A stretch of DNA of 64,000 nucleotides. Source: Streptomyces sp. MA5143a (GTDB lineage Bacteria; Actinomycetota; Actinomycetes; Streptomycetales; Streptomycetaceae). Under the pieces are notes generated by a model, which made no database searches, was not told the DNA's origin, and was given only the letters and a program-made list of their open reading frames with translations. Shown one piece after another: positions 56,073 to 64,000 of this stretch. The first letter of the stretch is position 1. Every line of letters begins with the position of its first letter. The translations under genes were made by a program, and so were the position numbers. Location: assembly GCF_900290235.1 (NCBI RefSeq), contig NZ_OLMK01000010.1, positions 124,001 through 188,000 on the forward strand, written 5' to 3'.

Positions 56073-56981
56073 CTACGCCACCCCCAGCTCCGCTCCCACC
56101 CGCGCCGCCGTCTCGCGCAGCCAGATGTGGGCCGCGTCGTGGGTGTGGACGGGGTGCCACCACAGGGCTTCCTGGAGCGGGACGGCCGGGTAGGGCGCTT
56201 CCATACGGCGTACGGCGGCCACCCCGGTCATCAGTTCGGCCAGGCGCTGCTGAACCAGGGCGATCCGCCGGGTGCCGGCGACCAGGAAGGGCAGTGCCTG
56301 GAAGCTGTCGACGAAGACCTCCACGCGGGGATCGACCCCGAGCATGCTCAACTGCCGGGCGGCGGGGGCGTCGTAGGCGCGCTGGTAGACGACCCACGGC
56401 AGGCGTGCCAGGTCGTCCATGGTCAGCTGGTCGCCGACCTCGTCGTTGGTCTCGGCGACGAGGAAGACCCAGCGGTCGGCGAACAGCTCCACGGCCGGGA
56501 AGCCGCTGATGACGCCGTGCGGCATCAGCAGCCCGTCGGCCGTGCTGAGCAGGGTTCCGGTGTCCTCCGTGACGTCTCCGGGCGTGCGCTGGAACCGCAG
56601 CCGTACCCCCGGGGCCTCGGCGTGCACCCGGTGGGCGAGCTCGGCGCCGAAGACACTGAGCGCGTAGTCGGAGGTGAGCAGGGTGAACTCGTGCTCCTCG
56701 CTGTCCGGGGCGAAGTCGGCCCTGCTGGTGAAGACCCGTTCCAGCAGGTCGCACGCCGTCGCGGTGCGGTCCAGCAGGGCGCGGCCCAGGGCGGTCAGTT
56801 CGTACTGTTTGCCGGAGCGTGAGATCAGCTCGTCGTCGAAGTGCCGGCGCAGGCGGGCCAGCGCGGCGCTCATGGCCGGCTGGCTGAGCCCGACGCGCTG
56901 CCCGGCGCGGGTGACGTTGCGTTCCTCCAGCAAGGCCCGCAGGGACAGGACGAGGTTGAGATCGAGACTGGAGAGGGACAC
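56073..56981 (-). CDS. LysR-family regulator of the aromatic catabolic operon
   Basis: The product has 302 residues from GTG 56981 (GGAGG only four bases upstream). The N-terminal winged helix (NVTRAGQRVGLSQPAMSAAL) and the phrase L-D-L-N-L-V-L-S-L-R-A-L-L-E-E-R place it in the NodD/NahR/LinR-like branch of LysR. The effector domain follows. It is divergent from the seven-gene operon starting at 57110, the classical arrangement, and five AATCTG/CAGATT-like half-sites lie between. It probably activates the operon in response to an aromatic intermediate. Confidence 0.92.
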   Translation of the reverse strand: MSLSSLDLNLVLSLRALLEERNVTRAGQRVGLSQPAMSAALARLRRHFDDELISRSGKQYELTALGRALLDRTATACDLLERVFTSRADFAPDSEEHEFTLLTSDYALSVFGAELAHRVHAEAPGVRLRFQRTPGDVTEDTGTLLSTADGLLMPHGVISGFPAVELFADRWVFLVAETNDEVGDQLTMDDLARLPWVVYQRAYDAPAARQLSMLGVDPRVEVFVDSFQALPFLVAGTRRIALVQQRLAELMTGVAAVRRMEAPYPAVPLQEALWWHPVHTHDAAHIWLRETAARVGAELGVA

Positions 56982-57035
56982 GGCGCCTCCATGGCTGGGC
57001 CGCCACTCATGGCATCTACCAGGTGGATGATCAAC

Positions 57036-57059
57036 ATCTGAAGAATCTATTTCTCAGAT
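57036..57059. promoter_or_regulatory. LysR-type inverted repeat (distal)
   Basis: ATCTGA (57036-57041) and TCAGAT (57054-57059) are perfect arms 12 bases apart. Half-sites AATCT (57043) and CAGATT (57055) lie inside, in an AT-rich patch between the LysR gene and the operon. Confidence 0.6.
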
Positions 57060-57073
57060 TAACGGTCGAGGGC

Positions 57074-57098
57074 CCAGATTGGTCCCACCGCAATCTGG
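57074..57098. promoter_or_regulatory. Second inverted repeat touching the ribosome site
   Basis: CCAGATTG (57074-57081) and CAATCTGG (57091-57098) are perfect 8-bp arms with nine bases between. It shares half-sites with the distal repeat. The right arm runs into the GGAGG of the first operon gene, so as RNA it could also mask the ribosome site. Confidence 0.55.
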
Positions 57099-57109
57099 AG
57101 GACATTCCC

Positions 57110-58105
57110 GTGAAACCCGCAGCCGCTTCCGCGTCCTTCTCCGGACCCTTCGCCCTCGGCTCCCTCTCCGCCCCGGGCCAGGCGTCTTTCCCCGCTCTCG
57201 TCATTCCCGGGGGACACGTACTGGACCTGCGCGCGGCCCTCGCGGAGCCCGCCCTGACGACCCGGCAGATCCTGGAACGCTGGGACGAACTCCTCCCTCG
57301 TCTGCGCGACCTCGCCGCCGACACCACAGCCCACCGGCAACCACTGGAGGGCCTGCGGGTACACGCCCCGGTCGAGCCCCGCCAGGTCTTCCAGTCCGGC
57401 GCCAACTACCGCCAGCACGTGATCGACCTCGAGGTCGCCCACCGCGCCCCCGACGACCCCCGCACGGCCGAGGAAGCACGCGCGGAGGTCGCCGCGGTCA
57501 TGGACCACCGGGCCGCCGAGGACCTGCCGTACGTGTTCACCGGCCTGCCGAGCGCGATCACCGGCCCCTACGACGACGTCGTGCTCCCGCACTGGGCCGA
57601 ACAGCCCGACTGGGAGCTGGAGTTGGCGGCCGTCATCGGCAGGCCCGCCCATCGGGTGTCCGTCGAGGACGCTCTGGAACACGTCGCCGGGTACACGATC
57701 GCCAACGACCTCACCGACCGGGCCACCGTCTTCCGCCGGGACATGAAGGCCATCGGCACCGACTGGCTGCGCAGCAAGAACGCGCCCGGCTTCACCCCGC
57801 TCGGCCCGTGGATCGTGCCCGCCGAGTCGATCGCCGACCCCGGTGACCTGCGCGTCACACTGAAGCTGAACGGCGACACCATGCAGGACGAGTCCACCAA
57901 GGACATGATCTTCGGCGTCGCGCGGCTCGTCTCGTACGCCTCGCAGGCCGCCCGGCTCCTGCCCGGCGACCTGGTGCTGACCGGCTCCCCGGCCGGCAAC
58001 GGCCTGCACTGGGGCCGCCTGCTGCGCGACGGCGACGTGATGGACGGCACGATCACCGGGCTCGGCGCCCAGCGCACCCGCACGGTCGCCGAGACCACCC
58101 GATGA
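57110..58105 (+). CDS. Fumarylacetoacetate hydrolase family protein (first of two)
   Basis: The product has 331 residues from GTG 57110, with GGAGG seven bases upstream. The FAH fold shows the metal-binding E-L-E pattern in W-E-L-E-L-A-A-V-I-G and the later D-L-T-D-R and S-K-N region, and T-G-S-P-A-G-N-G at the end. A long N-terminal domain precedes it. FAH enzymes hydrolyse C-C bonds of acylpyruvates or act as hydratases, isomerases or decarboxylases in ring-cleavage pathways. Its stop overlaps the cyclase-family start. The operon has a second FAH gene, so two sequential steps are likely. Confidence 0.9.
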   Translation: MKPAAASASFSGPFALGSLSAPGQASFPALVIPGGHVLDLRAALAEPALTTRQILERWDELLPRLRDLAADTTAHRQPLEGLRVHAPVEPRQVFQSGANYRQHVIDLEVAHRAPDDPRTAEEARAEVAAVMDHRAAEDLPYVFTGLPSAITGPYDDVVLPHWAEQPDWELELAAVIGRPAHRVSVEDALEHVAGYTIANDLTDRATVFRRDMKAIGTDWLRSKNAPGFTPLGPWIVPAESIADPGDLRVTLKLNGDTMQDESTKDMIFGVARLVSYASQAARLLPGDLVLTGSPAGNGLHWGRLLRDGDVMDGTITGLGAQRTRTVAETTR

Positions 58106-59064
58106 CCCTCGACCGCGCCGACCCCGAGGGCGCCATCGCCGAGGCCGCCAAGGCCTGCTCCAACTGGGGGCGTTGGGGCGCCGACGACGTGCTCGGCACG
58201 CTCAACTTCCTCGACGGGGCCAAACGGCGCGAGGGCGCCGCGCTGGTCCGGCGGGGCGCCGCGTTCTCCCTCGCGCAGTCCTTCGACATGAACGGACCGC
58301 AGAAGGGCTGGCGGCGCCGCACCAACCCCGTCCACACCATGCTGGACACCGGCACCGACGCGGCCCTCGGCAACCAGGGCTTCCCGCACGGCATCGGTGG
58401 CGCCGACGACGTGATCAGCATGCCGTTGCAGTGCTCCACGCAATGGGATGGCCTCGGCCACATCTTCGACCACGGCAGGGCCTGGAACGGGCGCGACGCC
58501 GCGACCACCGTCACCTCCGAGGGAGACCTGGTCACCGGCATCGAGCACATGGCGCCGTACGTCGCGGGCCGCGGCGTCCTCCTCGACGTGGGCCGGGTCG
58601 TCGGACAGGGCGGTGAGTTGCCCGACGGGTTCGCCGTGACCGAGGAGCACCTGACGGCGACCGCCGAGGCCCACGGCGTGACCGTCGGCCGCGGGGACAT
58701 CGTCGTCGTACGGACCGGACGGCTGACCCGGGCCCGCCGGGAGGGCTGGGGTGACTACGCGGGCGGCGACGCGCCCGGACTGTCGTTCACCACGGCGGGC
58801 TGGCTGCACCGCACCGAGATCGCGGCGATCGCCACCGACACCTGGGGCTTCGAGGTCCGGCCCAACGAGTTCGACCACGCCTTCCAGCCCCTGCACCAGG
58901 TCGCCATCCCCCACATCGGGCTGCTCATCGGCGAGATGTGGGACCCGGACGCCCTCGCCGCGGACTGCGCCGCCGACGGCGTGTACGCGTTCTGGCTCAC
59001 CGCCGCGCCCCTGCCCGTCACCGGAGCCGTCGGCTCACCGGTCAACCCGATCGCCGTCAAGTGA
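58102..59064 (+). CDS. Cyclase-family (kynurenine-formamidase-like) metal hydrolase
   Basis: The product has 320 residues and overlaps the preceding gene by four bases. The family motif appears as Q-W-D-G-L-G-H, the equivalent of H-x-G-T-H-x-D, followed by D-H-G-R. The fold is that of Mn/Zn-dependent formamidases, isatin hydrolases and putative polyketide cyclases. In a ring-degrading operon it may hydrolyse a cyclic amide or lactone. The first metal histidine seems replaced (Q-W-D), as in several long members of the family, so chemistry is uncertain. Confidence 0.82.
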   Translation: MTLDRADPEGAIAEAAKACSNWGRWGADDVLGTLNFLDGAKRREGAALVRRGAAFSLAQSFDMNGPQKGWRRRTNPVHTMLDTGTDAALGNQGFPHGIGGADDVISMPLQCSTQWDGLGHIFDHGRAWNGRDAATTVTSEGDLVTGIEHMAPYVAGRGVLLDVGRVVGQGGELPDGFAVTEEHLTATAEAHGVTVGRGDIVVVRTGRLTRARREGWGDYAGGDAPGLSFTTAGWLHRTEIAAIATDTWGFEVRPNEFDHAFQPLHQVAIPHIGLLIGEMWDPDALAADCAADGVYAFWLTAAPLPVTGAVGSPVNPIAVK

Positions 59065-59087
59065 CCCGCCCAGCGAAGGAGCCGGCC

Positions 59088-60212
59088 ATGGAGAGACAGA
59101 GAACCGTGCTGGTCGTCGGAGGAGGAACCTCCGGCAACGCGACGACCGTCCTGCTGCGGCGGGCCGGCATCGCCGTGGACCTCGTGGAGGCCCAGGCGGA
59201 CTGGAACGTACGCGGCTCCGGCATCACCCTCCAGGGCAACGCCCTGCGGGTGCTGCGCGAGATCGGCGTCTGGGACGAGGTCCGCGAGCACGGCTTCTGC
59301 TTCGACTCCCTGGGACTGACCGCGCCCGACGGCACCGTCCTCCACGTCAGCGAGGACATCCGCACCGGCGGGGACGACCTGCCGGCCACCCTCGGCATGC
59401 GGCGCCCGGTGCTCCAGCGCATCCTCACCGACGCCGTCCGGGCCTCCGGCGCGCACGTCCGGCTCGGCACCACCGCCGAGATCCTCGCCCAGGACGGCGA
59501 CGGCGTCGACGTCCGCCTCAGCGACGGCACCGAGCGCCGTTACGACCTGGTCGTGGCCGCCGACGGCCTCAACTCCGCGACCCGCGCCGCCATCGGTGTC
59601 GACGACAAGCCCGAGCCGACCGGCATGGCCATCTGGCGCACCCCGGCGCCCCGCCCGGCCGGTGTGACCCGCAGCGACCTCGCCCACGGCGGGCCGTGCT
59701 TCATCGCCGGCTACACACCCACCGGCGAGGACACCCTCTACGCGTACCTCGTGGAGCCCAACCGGGACCGCGCCACTATCCCGCCCGAGTCCTACGCGCG
59801 GGAGATGCGCCGTCTCGCCGAGGGCTACGGCGGTGTCTGGGACGAGATCCGGGCGTCGATCACCGATCCCGCGCAGGTGAACTACACCTGGTTCGACCGG
59901 CTGCTCGTCGAGGGTTCCTGGCACCGGGGCCGGGTCGTCCTCGTCGGGGACGCCGCCCACTGCTGTCCGCCCACGATGGCGCAGGGCGCGGCGATGTCCC
60001 TGGAGGACGCCTGGGTGCTGACCCAACTGCTGACGAGCGGCGCGGCCTGGGACGACGACCTGCTGACGCGCTACTACGAGCGGCGGATCGACCGGGTCAG
60101 GAAGGTCGTCGACGCCTCCGTACGGATCGGGCAGTGGCAGCTGGACGGTGTCCGCGGCGACGTACCGGCCTTGATCGGCGCCACCATGGCCGTCCTCAAG
60201 GAACTGCCGTGA
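59088..60212 (+). CDS. FAD-dependent aromatic hydroxylase
   Basis: The product has 374 residues from ATG 59088 (GAAGGAG six bases upstream). The flavoprotein hydroxylase motifs are V-V-G-G-G-T-S-G-N-A-T near residue 9, D-G-L-N-S-A-T-R near 160, and G-D-A-A-H-C-C-P-P-T near 287. It resembles p-hydroxybenzoate hydroxylase-type enzymes that add a hydroxyl to an aromatic ring using NAD(P)H and O2. It would prepare the catechol-like substrate for the extradiol dioxygenase two genes later. Its stop overlaps the amidohydrolase start (GTGA). Confidence 0.9.
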   Translation: MERQRTVLVVGGGTSGNATTVLLRRAGIAVDLVEAQADWNVRGSGITLQGNALRVLREIGVWDEVREHGFCFDSLGLTAPDGTVLHVSEDIRTGGDDLPATLGMRRPVLQRILTDAVRASGAHVRLGTTAEILAQDGDGVDVRLSDGTERRYDLVVAADGLNSATRAAIGVDDKPEPTGMAIWRTPAPRPAGVTRSDLAHGGPCFIAGYTPTGEDTLYAYLVEPNRDRATIPPESYAREMRRLAEGYGGVWDEIRASITDPAQVNYTWFDRLLVEGSWHRGRVVLVGDAAHCCPPTMAQGAAMSLEDAWVLTQLLTSGAAWDDDLLTRYYERRIDRVRKVVDASVRIGQWQLDGVRGDVPALIGATMAVLKELP

Positions 60213-61231
60213 CCGTGCCCACCGCCGACGTCGTGACCGCACCCACCGTAGACGTCCACGCGCACGTCCTGCTGCCCGAGGTCGACGCCCTGGTCGCCGA
60301 CCACCCGGGCCTCGCGAGGGCCAGGGCGCTGGACGTCCGCCGCAACGGCCCCGCCGCCCTCGCCGTCAACGGCCCCATGGTGCGCGCACGCGTCCCCAGG
60401 CTGACCGACGTGATCGTACGGCTGGCCGCGATGGACGCGCAGGGCGTGGACGTCCAGCTGGTCAGCCCGTCCCCGTCGCACTACCACCAGTGGGCGGACG
60501 AGGAGACGGCGGAGAAGGTGTACCGCCTCGCCAACGAGGCGACGGCCGCCCACTGCGCCCAGGCGCCCGGCCGGCTGCGCGGTCTGGGCCTCGTCCCCCT
60601 ACAGCACCCGGAATCGGCGGTGCGCGCACTCGAACACGCCATGGACATGGGTCTGTTGGGCGTCGAGATCTCCTCGCACGCGCCGGGCAGGGAGCTGTCG
60701 GATCCGGCGTACGAACCCTTCTGGACCCGGGCCGAGGAGACGGGCGCGATCCTCTTCCTGCACCCCTTCGGCTGCACGCTCGACGAGCGCCTCGACCAGT
60801 GGTACCTGTCCAACACCGTCGGCCAGCCCACCGAGAACGCCGTCGCGCTCTCACACCTGATCTTCTCCGGGGTGCTGGACCGGCACCCGGAGCTGAAGGT
60901 CGTCGCCGCGCACGGGGGCGGCTATCTGCCCACCCACATCGGCCGCTCCGACCACGCCTGGTCGGCCCGCTCCGACGCGGGCGCGGGCTGCGCCCACCTG
61001 CCCAGCAGCTACCTCAAGCGCCTGTACTTCGACTCCCTGGTCCACGACCCGCAGGTACTGCGGGCACTGATCGGCACGGTCGGCCCGGACCGTGTGCTGC
61101 TCGGCTCCGACTTCCCCTTCGACATGGGCACCGAGGACCCCGTCGGCGCACTGCGCGCCGCACGCCTGCCCGACGACGACTTCCACGCCGTGCGCGGTGG
61201 CAACGCGACAACGCTGCTGCGCCTCACCTGA
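60209..61231 (+). CDS. Amidohydrolase-2 family decarboxylase/hydrolase (ACMSD-like)
   Basis: The product has 340 residues from GTG 60209. TIM-barrel metal ligands are D-V-H-A-H at the N-terminus, L-H-P-F-G, A-A-H-G-G-G-Y and G-S-D-F-P-F-D. These match the aminocarboxymuconate-semialdehyde decarboxylase and gamma-resorcylate decarboxylase group. It may decarboxylate an aromatic acid or a ring-opened semialdehyde. It is a distant paralog of the amidohydrolase at 18176-19075. Substrate not determined. Confidence 0.88.
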   Translation: MTVPTADVVTAPTVDVHAHVLLPEVDALVADHPGLARARALDVRRNGPAALAVNGPMVRARVPRLTDVIVRLAAMDAQGVDVQLVSPSPSHYHQWADEETAEKVYRLANEATAAHCAQAPGRLRGLGLVPLQHPESAVRALEHAMDMGLLGVEISSHAPGRELSDPAYEPFWTRAEETGAILFLHPFGCTLDERLDQWYLSNTVGQPTENAVALSHLIFSGVLDRHPELKVVAAHGGGYLPTHIGRSDHAWSARSDAGAGCAHLPSSYLKRLYFDSLVHDPQVLRALIGTVGPDRVLLGSDFPFDMGTEDPVGALRAARLPDDDFHAVRGGNATTLLRLT

Positions 61232-61256
61232 CCCCCACACAGGAGGAGAACCCACC

Positions 61257-62195
61257 ATGAGCGGACACCTGCTCACCCATCTGCGGCACGTCGACCTCGC
61301 CGTGCCCGACTACGACAAGCAGCTCGACTTCTACGCCGGTGTCTGGGGCCTGACCAAGGTCGACGAGGACTCCGGGATCTCCTTCCTCGCCGCCGAGGGC
61401 AGCCCCGAACAGTACGTGGTGCGGCTGCGCAAGGCCGAGGAGAAGCGCCTCGACCTCGTCTCGTACGGCGCTGCGAGCGCGGCGGACGTGGACACCCTCG
61501 CCGAACGACTCCTCGCGGGAGGAGTGCGGTTGATTTCCCAGCCGGGCAAGATCGACACACCCGGTGGCGGCTACGGCTTCCGCTTCTTCGACGTCGACGG
61601 CCGGACCATCGAAGTGTCCGCCGATGTGGACGTACGGCAGCACCGCAAGATCGAGGAGAAGGAGTCGATCCCGGTCAAGCTGTCGCACGTCGTGCTGAAC
61701 TCGCCGGACCTGGACAGGACCCGTGAGTGGTACGAGACCCACCTCGGCTTCCGCCACTCCGACACGCTCAGCTCGCCGCACGTCGGTGACGTCATGCACT
61801 TCATGCGCATCTCCAACCAGCACCACTCCATGGCCATCGCCAAGGGCCCGCACACCTCCCTGCACCACGTCTCCTTCGAGATGCGCGGCCTGGACGAGTA
61901 CATGCGCGGCTCCGGCCGCGTGATCCGCGCCGGCTTCAAGAAGGTCTGGGGGCCGGGCCGGCACCTGGCGGGCGACAACACGTTCTCGTACTTCCTGGAC
62001 CCGCACGGCAACACCGTCGAGTACACGACGGAACTGGAGCTGCTGGACGAGGACACCTGGCACCCCCACGTCTACGACTTCTCCCGGCCCGAGGTCGCCG
62101 ACCAGTGGGGCACCGCGAACCCGATGAACGAACTGGTCGCCAAGGAGTCGTTCAACGACGTCGACCGCGGCGTGTTCGTCGCCCCGCCGGTGTAA
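61257..62195 (+). CDS. Extradiol ring-cleavage dioxygenase (type I, vicinal oxygen chelate)
   Basis: The product has 312 residues from ATG 61257 with a strong AGGAGGAG site. Two VOC modules are visible. The C-terminal one carries the iron ligands: His in L-S-H-V-V-L-N-S, His in L-H-H-V-S-F-E and Glu in N-T-V-E-Y-T-T-E, as in catechol 2,3-dioxygenase. It opens a catechol next to the hydroxyls (meta cleavage). It is the key enzyme that defines this operon as a ring-cleavage pathway. Confidence 0.93.
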   Translation: MSGHLLTHLRHVDLAVPDYDKQLDFYAGVWGLTKVDEDSGISFLAAEGSPEQYVVRLRKAEEKRLDLVSYGAASAADVDTLAERLLAGGVRLISQPGKIDTPGGGYGFRFFDVDGRTIEVSADVDVRQHRKIEEKESIPVKLSHVVLNSPDLDRTREWYETHLGFRHSDTLSSPHVGDVMHFMRISNQHHSMAIAKGPHTSLHHVSFEMRGLDEYMRGSGRVIRAGFKKVWGPGRHLAGDNTFSYFLDPHGNTVEYTTELELLDEDTWHPHVYDFSRPEVADQWGTANPMNELVAKESFNDVDRGVFVAPPV

Positions 62196-62208
62196 GGGGC
62201 GCCGACTC

Positions 62209-63138
62209 TTGCGCATCGCCACTTACCTGTACAGGGGGCGGCGCCACTGCGGAGTCGTCGAGGGCACCCTCGTACGGCCGCTGCCGGACGGGACCTCGCC
62301 GCTCGACGCGGCGGCGGGGGCCCGCCCGGCCGGGCCCGCCGTGCCGCTGGCCGACGTACGGCTGCTGCCGCCGCTGGAACCGCCCACCGTCCGGGACTTC
62401 GTCACCTTCGAGGAGCACGTCGAGGGCGTACGGCGCTCGGTCGACGGGGCGGGCGGGGTGCCCGACGCCTGGTACGACGCGCCGACCTTCTACTTCACCA
62501 ACCCGTACGCGGTCATCGGCCCGTACGACGACGTACCCGTGCCGCCGGGCTCCGGGCTGCTGGACTTCGAGCTGGAGGTCGCCGCGGTCATCGGCCGCGC
62601 GGGCCGCGACCTCACCCCCGAACAGGCCCGTGACCACATCGTCGGCTACACGATCCTGGGCGACTGGTCCGCCCGGGACCTCCAGTCCCGTGAGATGCGG
62701 GTCGGACTCGGCCCCTGCAAGGGCAAGGACACCGCCGCCACCCTCGGCCCGTACCTCGTCACCACCGACGAACTGGAGGAGTTCCGGGACGCCGACGGCT
62801 TCCTGCGGCTGGCCCTGACCGCCTCGGTGAACGGCGAGGTCGTCGGGCGGGACCTGCTGTCGAACATGAGCTGGACCTTCGAGGAGATGACCGCCTACGC
62901 CTCCCGGGGCACCTGGGTGCGCCCCGGCGACGTCCTCGGCTCGGGCACCTGCGGCAACGGCGGCTGCCTCGCCGAACTGTGGGGCGTACGGGGCGAGGCG
63001 TTCCCGCCGCCGCTGAGGCCCGGCGACACCGTCACCCTCACCGTCGAGGGCATCGGCACGGTCTCCAACACGGTGGTCCCGGGCGCCGATCCGGTGCCGC
63101 TGCCGACCGCCCGCCGACGCACCCGGGAGCGGCCGTGA
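62209..63138 (+). CDS. Fumarylacetoacetate hydrolase family protein (second of two)
   Basis: The product has 309 residues from TTG 62209, supported by AAGGGGC upstream and the fit of the first codons (RIATYLYRG). FAH signatures include F-E-L-E-V-A-A-V-I-G, G-Y-T-I-L-G-D-W-S-A-R-D-L-Q and G-T-C-G-N-G-G-C. It is closer to the 2-hydroxyhepta-2,4-diene-1,7-dioate isomerase and acylpyruvase group than the first FAH protein. It probably acts on the product of ring cleavage. Its stop overlaps the SDR start. Confidence 0.9.
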   Translation: MRIATYLYRGRRHCGVVEGTLVRPLPDGTSPLDAAAGARPAGPAVPLADVRLLPPLEPPTVRDFVTFEEHVEGVRRSVDGAGGVPDAWYDAPTFYFTNPYAVIGPYDDVPVPPGSGLLDFELEVAAVIGRAGRDLTPEQARDHIVGYTILGDWSARDLQSREMRVGLGPCKGKDTAATLGPYLVTTDELEEFRDADGFLRLALTASVNGEVVGRDLLSNMSWTFEEMTAYASRGTWVRPGDVLGSGTCGNGGCLAELWGVRGEAFPPPLRPGDTVTLTVEGIGTVSNTVVPGADPVPLPTARRRTRERP

Positions 63139-63872
63139 GCACGAGGGGGAGGCTCGCCGGGAAGGTGGTCGTCGTCACCGGCGCCGCGCGCGGCCAGGGC
63201 GCCGCCGAGGCCGAGGCACTGGCCGGGGCGGGCGCCCGGGTCGTCGCCACGGACGCGCGACCGGAGGGCGACTGCCGCCGCCTCGACGTCACCAGCGAGC
63301 GCGAGTGGACCGAACTCGCCGGCTGGCTGCGGGAGTCGTACGGGCAGGTGCACGGCCTCGTCAACAACGCGGGCGTCACCTGGCGCGCCCGCGTCGGCGA
63401 CGTCCGCCCCGAGGACTTCGCCCGCGTCCACGCCGTCAACGTCACCGGCCCGCTGCTGGGGATCCAGCACCTGGCCCCGCTGATGCCGCCCGGTTCGTCC
63501 GTCGTCAACGTCGGCTCCTCCGCCGCGCTCACCGGCCACTACCCGGTCGCCTACACGGCCAGCAAGTGGGCGCTGCGCGGGCTGTCGAAGGCCGCCGCCA
63601 CGGAACTCGGGCCCCGGGGCATCCGCGTGAACACCATCCACCCCGGCTTCATCGAGACCGACATGACCGCCTCGGCCGCGCCCGCCTTCCGCGAGGCGAA
63701 CCTCCGTGAGACACCGCTCGGCCGGGTCGGCACCGTCCACGAGGTCGCCCCGCTCGTGGTGTTCCTGCTCTCCGACGACGCCTCCTTCATCACCGGGGCC
63801 GAGATCCCGGTCGACGGCGGCCTCACCGCGCACGGCGGCGCCAAGTCCCTCTCGGACGCGCTGCGCACCTAG
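63135..63872 (+). CDS. Short-chain dehydrogenase/reductase
   Basis: The product has 245 residues from GTG 63135, overlapping the FAH stop. The classical SDR pattern is T-G-A-A-R-G-Q-G, N-N-A-G, the catalytic Ser in V-G-S-S-A-A and Y-T-A-S-K. It is the last recognised gene of the operon and probably oxidises or reduces an alcohol/ketone of the pathway, such as a cis-diol or side-chain alcohol. It resembles 3-alpha-hydroxysteroid and cis-diol dehydrogenases in general layout. Confidence 0.9.
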   Translation: MSTRGRLAGKVVVVTGAARGQGAAEAEALAGAGARVVATDARPEGDCRRLDVTSEREWTELAGWLRESYGQVHGLVNNAGVTWRARVGDVRPEDFARVHAVNVTGPLLGIQHLAPLMPPGSSVVNVGSSAALTGHYPVAYTASKWALRGLSKAAATELGPRGIRVNTIHPGFIETDMTASAAPAFREANLRETPLGRVGTVHEVAPLVVFLLSDDASFITGAEIPVDGGLTAHGGAKSLSDALRT

Positions 63873-64000
63873 GTGTATTGACCCGCCCGGCGCTGTTCGC
63901 GTCGTGGTCCCCGCTGGGTCACATCCGCGCCACGGACCCTTCCCCGGCATTCGTTCCTCTTGGACCATTCCCCCGGGGGCGCTTCGAGAGCCCCGCGCAG
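63873..64000 (+). other. Right edge, no gene recognised
   Basis: No terminator or ORF start was seen after the SDR stop. A TTGACC at about 63880 could be a promoter element for a gene beyond the window, but the operon may also continue. Confidence 0.3.

Noticed and set aside
55670..56509. Pentapeptide-repeat-like rightward frame (AVFDE, AVFDG, AVSGE...)
   Set aside because: The five-residue period comes from a 15-bp DNA repeat, the motif does not match A-D/N-L-x-x, and the frame continues into the LysR antisense strand.

Overview
The window is a piece of a Streptomyces (or closely related actinomycete) chromosome. The sequence is very GC-rich with strong third-position GC bias, GTG and TTG starts are common, genes are packed with ATGA/GTGA stop-start overlaps, and the families (OpcA, MAB_1171c-type membrane protein, streptogrisin-like protease, CebR-like operators, sugar ABC system without its own ATPase) are typical of that group. 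No rRNA, tRNA, prophage, insertion sequence or CRISPR array was seen.

Layout. 1-4.9 kb: a cut-off catalase-like gene, a HEAT-repeat protein, and a broken membrane-anchored Mrr-type nuclease gene. 5.0-11.8 kb: a pentose-phosphate operon read leftwards (tkt-tal-zwf-opcA-gnd), with what looks like a collapsed pgi relic between opcA and gnd, and a divergent AraC-type regulator. 12.9-15.7 kb: a secreted GH16 glucanase with a LacI/CebR-type operator, then a serine hydrolase. 15.7-21.1 kb: IclR and MarR regulators divergent from an SDR / amidohydrolase / acyl-CoA ligase / MaoC hydratase operon. 21.6-22.9 kb: an HTH-membrane-peptidoglycan-binding-lysozyme-like fusion. 23.0-40.6 kb: a large sugar locus. 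A DeoR regulator, a GH4 enzyme and a GH38 alpha-mannosidase are read rightwards, and a PfkB kinase, an ABC importer, three unrelated phosphoesterase-type enzymes and a GH2 beta-galactosidase are read leftwards. 40.6-42.2 kb: a small protein and a secreted S1 protease. 42.3-51.7 kb: an ATP-grasp enzyme, a metallophosphoesterase / phosphopantetheinyl transferase / isoprenyl diphosphate synthase run, and a facing run of XRE regulator, ImmA/IrrE peptidase, seven-helix membrane protein, FAD oxidoreductase and a small protein, with a lone MmyB-type ligand domain diverging from it. 51.8-54.0 kb: a Rieske oxygenase / small Cys-His protein / VanB-type reductase operon. 54.3-55.6 kb: a secreted beta-propeller-like protein. 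56.1-63.9 kb: a LysR-controlled aromatic ring-cleavage operon of seven enzymes.

How it fits together. The left third supplies NADPH and pentoses and carries two catabolic modules. The centre imports and strips glycosides, and the density of phosphatases suggests phosphorylated glycans or phosphosugars. The right end holds two oxygenase modules that together could take an aromatic acid through oxygenation, extradiol cleavage and hydrolysis. The least familiar part is 45.5-51.7 kb: a protease/repressor pair of the kind used as signal-triggered switches sits directly in front of a seven-helix membrane protein and an FAD enzyme, and faces an isoprenyl diphosphate synthase. The peptidase gene contains an in-frame TTA codon, which in Streptomyces ties translation to the developmental bldA tRNA. 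This reads as a sensor-controlled terpenoid or prenyl-modification cassette whose product I cannot name.

Limits. All assignments come from reading motifs by eye. Substrates are inferred from family and neighbourhood. Several apparent frame breaks fall in homopolymer runs and may be sequencing errors.
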